Shown here in pieces: positions 7,255 through 10,135 of a stretch of 10,135 nt of DNA (positions are counted from its first letter, which is position 1; every line of letters begins with the position of its first letter). The translations under genes and the position numbers were made by a program. Source of the stretch: Hyphomicrobium sp. (GTDB lineage: Bacteria > Pseudomonadota > Alphaproteobacteria > Rhizobiales > Hyphomicrobiaceae); the NCBI GenBank assembly GCA_030609245.1, contig JAUWCP010000067.1:1-10135 (forward strand). The letters are read 5' to 3'. Under the pieces are notes generated by a model. The model did no database searches and had not been told where the DNA came from. It saw nothing but the letters and a program-made list of their open reading frames with translations.

Positions 7255-7806
7255 GTGAACGACGCCGGAGAACGCGTCATCTTAGTCGATGACGAGGATC
7301 GGGAGATCGGCACCGCGCCGAAACTGTTAGCGCACGAGCGCGGCAATCTTCATCGCGCGTTCTCCGTCATGATCCATGATCGCAACGGGCGCCAGCTTTT
7401 GCAAAAGCGGCATTGGGGCAAGTATCATTCAGGCGGCATGTGGACTAACGCCTGTTGCGGGCACCCACGGCCTGGAGAAGACATTGGAGAAGCAGCCACG
7501 CGGCGGCTGAAGGAAGAGATGGGGTTTACCTGCGCGCTCACACCGCTTGGCACGCTCATCTATCGTGCTGAGGTCGGCGGCAATTTGATCGAGCACGAGC
7601 TGGTGCACATCTTTGCGGGTTTGTACGAGGGCGCCATACACCCGGACCCGCAAGAGGCCGACGACACCGCCTGGCGCTCGCTCAGCGAAATCCGCCATGA
7701 GGCCGAAGCCACGCCCGAGACCTACACGGCGTGGTTTCGGAAGTATCTGGACCACGAGTGGCCCTTCCGACCCATCCCTCGCGCGACAAATAAGCAGAAC
7801 GCCTAG
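7255..7806 (+). CDS. idi: Isopentenyl-diphosphate delta-isomerase, type I
   Basis: A Nudix-fold enzyme that interconverts isopentenyl and dimethylallyl diphosphate for isoprenoid synthesis. From GTG 7255 it has 183 residues, close to the 182 of the Escherichia coli enzyme, and begins MNDAGERVILVDDED, a normal family start. The open frame extends to 7171 but lacks sequence typical of the family there; GAAGG lies about 12 bases before the GTG, a long spacing. Catalytic Cys68 is in WTNACCGHP and Glu115 in the EHELVHIF segment. A Nudix-like box spans about residues 69-91. No carotenoid or bacteriochlorophyll genes are nearby, so the gene probably serves general isoprenoid supply. It ends 41 bases from a convergent GTPase gene. 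Confidence 0.95.
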   Translation: MNDAGERVILVDDEDREIGTAPKLLAHERGNLHRAFSVMIHDRNGRQLLQKRHWGKYHSGGMWTNACCGHPRPGEDIGEAATRRLKEEMGFTCALTPLGTLIYRAEVGGNLIEHELVHIFAGLYEGAIHPDPQEADDTAWRSLSEIRHEAEATPETYTAWFRKYLDHEWPFRPIPRATNKQNA

Positions 7807-7847
7807 CTGGGTGATGGCAGATGCAGACCTGCAAGAAGACTGCGTGG

Positions 7848-9377
7848 CTATGATGTCAAGGTGCGTGCAATAACGCGGCCGGCGTTGACCGCTTGCGACC
7901 ACAGCCGCCGCCAGTTTGCTTGACTACCGGCAGCCGCAAGAACGCGAACGAGACGCGCACCTTGCGCCTCAGGCATGACATCGAGCGTCTTTGCCCACAG
8001 GATGTCGACGTTGTAGTGCCCGCGCTTCTCATCAAGACAAACCGGCACCACGGATTGGACCGGCGCGCCAAGTTCGGCGCCAACCACCTGCACCGCTTCG
8101 CCGATGGACGCTGCTTTCGCGTTCTCTTTATCCAGGAGGTCATAGGGCGGGTTCCAGTCCTGGGGCGGACGCAACTGATCGATGTGGGTCAAGACTATCA
8201 GGATCGGTGGCGCGCGACGCTCCAAGCGAGCGGCCAAATGATCGCGTAACGCATCGAGCCCTTTGCGATCCGTGTCGCGGTCAGGCCGCGTCGCGGAGTT
8301 GACCCAGAGGATGAGATCGCTGTCGTCAGCCTCCTCCAATAACTCAAGCATAGCGGCGGCGTCTGCGCTGAGACCGGGACCGTCAATCAGCAGCGCCTCG
8401 GGCGACCCTTCGCGTTTCAATTCATAGGCTGTGTAACCCCGCGTCGCCGGCAGTACGTCGACGGCAGCCTTTATCTCTTCTGAAAGAGCATTCACGAGGC
8501 TCGACTTTCCGGCATTCACCTGCCCCAGGATGAGGATTCGCAGCGGCTCTACAAGCGCCGGCGCTTCCGCCCTGTCCTCGCGCGTTGCTCCCGTCACTGT
8601 GGTCGCCAGCGTCTCAGGTGAGACGCGCAGCCGCCCGCTATAAAGATCGATCGCCGCGCGCCCTACTTCGCGCACGTAGGCAGAAGCCAGCCGCCGCGCC
8701 AACTCATCGCGCCCCCAATCATAAATTTGCCGTGTCACCTTCTCACGCATTTCCTGCGTGATTGCCGACATCGGATTCATGAGACGGATGATGCGCCAGA
8801 GATCGAAGGCCTGCTCCGCCACGCCAATGATCGAACGCCAGCGGTATATCGCCATGACTTGGCCGACAGTCAGCCGGTCGCCGAGCGGTATGTTCTCGCG
8901 TACGAAGGGGCCAAGCTCACCGCTAACGCGCTCCACCAGCGCCAGCGCCTCGGGCACGGTAAACTTCCACAACGGGTCCTTCTCGCTGGGGTGCATCTGA
9001 CGCGCAACCGCATCGATCGTGCGCGTCCCCAACGCAAAAATGGCATCGCGGCTATTGAACTTAGCCGGATCTATGCCATTTGCGATGGCCTGAACCGCAT
9101 CCCAAGCCGCTGTCTCTCGCCCCGTCCATGCGGGGTCCGGCTCTTCCTCCAGATCGGTTGCAGCCCTCGCGCTGGCGACTGTTTCGCGTAGCAGCCACCG
9201 TTCTACGGCGTAGATAGAAGCCACGATGAGGCATGCGCCCATCGCCCAATAGAGGACGTACCCGTTCTCCCATAGCCAGAGCGAGCCGAGCAAAATGAGC
9301 GATAGCAAAGGCAGCGCCAGCGCGATGATCAGCATCGCGGTGCGAAGGTATGCGAGGGCGCGCGTTGCCCTTTTCAT
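7848..9377 (-). CDS. Membrane-anchored GTPase (Era/dynamin-like P-loop family)
   Basis: A 509-residue protein. Two N-terminal membrane helices (about 15-35 and 41-59) anchor a long alpha-helical region (60-275) and then a G domain. G1 is GQVNAGKS (285-292), a probable G2 threonine is Thr312 in PATRGYT, G3 is DGPG (332-335) and G4 is THID (397-400), where Thr-His replace the usual Asn-Lys. The final 100 residues are helical. Such GTPases often go with DUF697 proteins and are thought to act at membranes, but the precise role is unknown. Its ATG overlaps the stop of the upstream DUF697-type gene (ATGA), which indicates translational coupling and probably a shared complex. YcjX/YcjF-like pairs are the nearest analogy. 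Confidence 0.85.
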   Translation of the reverse strand: MKRATRALAYLRTAMLIIALALPLLSLILLGSLWLWENGYVLYWAMGACLIVASIYAVERWLLRETVASARAATDLEEEPDPAWTGRETAAWDAVQAIANGIDPAKFNSRDAIFALGTRTIDAVARQMHPSEKDPLWKFTVPEALALVERVSGELGPFVRENIPLGDRLTVGQVMAIYRWRSIIGVAEQAFDLWRIIRLMNPMSAITQEMREKVTRQIYDWGRDELARRLASAYVREVGRAAIDLYSGRLRVSPETLATTVTGATREDRAEAPALVEPLRILILGQVNAGKSSLVNALSEEIKAAVDVLPATRGYTAYELKREGSPEALLIDGPGLSADAAAMLELLEEADDSDLILWVNSATRPDRDTDRKGLDALRDHLAARLERRAPPILIVLTHIDQLRPPQDWNPPYDLLDKENAKAASIGEAVQVVGAELGAPVQSVVPVCLDEKRGHYNVDILWAKTLDVMPEAQGARLVRVLAAAGSQANWRRLWSQAVNAGRVIARTLTS

Positions 9378-10135
9378 TCGTCGTTTCTCGAACTTGTGTT
9401 GGTGATGCCCCGCTCCCGCGCGAGGCGCAGCGCGGTGCTTAGAGCGTCCTTATAAGTTTGCGCCACGCCTGCTGGATCGCTGGCGCCCGATTTGCGCCGG
9501 CCAAGAAAGTAGCACGCAGCCTTACCCAGCGCATACGTCGTTGCAAAGCTCATGACGGCGGCAGCGGCCGCGCCAGCCGTCTGGCCATAGAGCGGCACCA
9601 GCTTTGCAAGCTGACGCGCGCCGAACCCCGACCCAATTTGTATCACCGTGCTCGCGCCCAACGCGCCTGCGAATTCTGCAAGTGCACGCCGGTTCCACTC
9701 GACACCGTAGATCGCAGCCAGCGTATAGATCATCTTGGCTTGCACGGCCGGCACCAACGCGATGCCCGCCACCGGCCAGATATCCGCAGCACCGGCCGCG
9801 GTTGCATAGCCTAAGATGTGGGGTTGCGCGCGCACCGCCAGCGCATCGCCCCCACCCCCAAGGAGATTGTGCAGCGAGGTGACGACGGCGGCAGGGGCAA
9901 CGTGCTCCAAAGCTGCAAGGAAGGCCTCGTAGCCGTAGTCGGAAGGCTCCCAGCCATCTTCGGGCAGCGTGAAGTCGATCGGCACGAAAAGAACGGCGCC
10001 CTTACCGGGAAGCCCCTCGAAGAGTTCTCTTTGGTGGCTAAGGGAGCGAATGATGTCTGTGGACACGCCGGCGGCGGCAAGGACGGCAGGGTCCTGACTT
10101 GCAAATGGGTACGGCTTCACATGTTCATCGCCCGC
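9374..10135 (-). CDS. DUF697-type membrane protein, partner of the GTPase (5' end may lie outside window)
   Basis: At least 248 residues from a GTG at 10120. The frame is still open to the window edge and the GTG has no good ribosome site, so the true start may lie beyond 10135. Residues 120-220 hold the alanine/glycine-rich, membrane-interacting region typical of DUF697: YTLAAIYGVEW, then GARQLAKLVPLYGQTAG, then TTYALGKAA. The N-terminal half (residues 38-80) contains VLFVPIDF and a short DGWEP segment that loosely resembles the G4 region of the neighbouring GTPase. A basic C-terminal tail follows. The stop codon overlaps the GTPase start, so the two are co-translated. Confidence 0.7.
   Translation of the reverse strand, partial: AGDEHVKPYPFASQDPAVLAAAGVSTDIIRSLSHQRELFEGLPGKGAVLFVPIDFTLPEDGWEPSDYGYEAFLAALEHVAPAAVVTSLHNLLGGGGDALAVRAQPHILGYATAAGAADIWPVAGIALVPAVQAKMIYTLAAIYGVEWNRRALAEFAGALGASTVIQIGSGFGARQLAKLVPLYGQTAGAAAAAVMSFATTYALGKAACYFLGRRKSGASDPAGVAQTYKDALSTALRLARERGITNTSSRNDE

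Overview
The window looks like ordinary chromosome from a GC-rich alphaproteobacterium. Three things suggest this: tandem CtrA-box-like sites of the TTAA-N7-TTAAC type, an EF-P/EpmA/EpmB set of the alphaproteobacterial kind, and a neutral zinc metallopeptidase with the NVEDRRG leader motif. The species cannot be fixed from sequence alone. No rRNA, tRNA, CRISPR array, insertion sequence or attachment site was seen.

Layout. At the left edge, on the minus strand, is the N-terminal third of a YpfJ/KPN_02809-type zinc metallopeptidase; its frame is interrupted by a TGA at codon 34. A 259-bp divergent region separates it from a small predicted papain-fold (C39-like) cysteine peptidase on the plus strand. 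That region carries two CtrA-box-like sites right before the peptidase. A tiny two-helix membrane protein (DUF3309-like) follows and converges on efp.

The centre is the EF-P modification module: efp (minus, beta-lysylation site Lys34), epmA (plus, divergent from efp) and epmB (plus). EpmB makes (R)-beta-lysine, EpmA attaches it to EF-P Lys34, and modified EF-P relieves ribosome stalling at polyproline. Between epmA and epmB lies an unrecognised four-helix membrane protein gene on the opposite strand.

On the right are a cytoplasmic molybdopterin/[4Fe-4S] oxidoreductase with no partner subunits, and idi, the type I isopentenyl-diphosphate isomerase. They are followed on the minus strand by a translationally coupled pair: a DUF697-type membrane protein and a membrane-anchored GTPase whose start codon overlaps the DUF697 stop codon.

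The most unusual points are the in-frame TGA in the metallopeptidase, the orphan peptidase under possible CtrA control, the unknown membrane gene inside the EF-P module, and the GTPase/DUF697 pair. Most of the rest is housekeeping.
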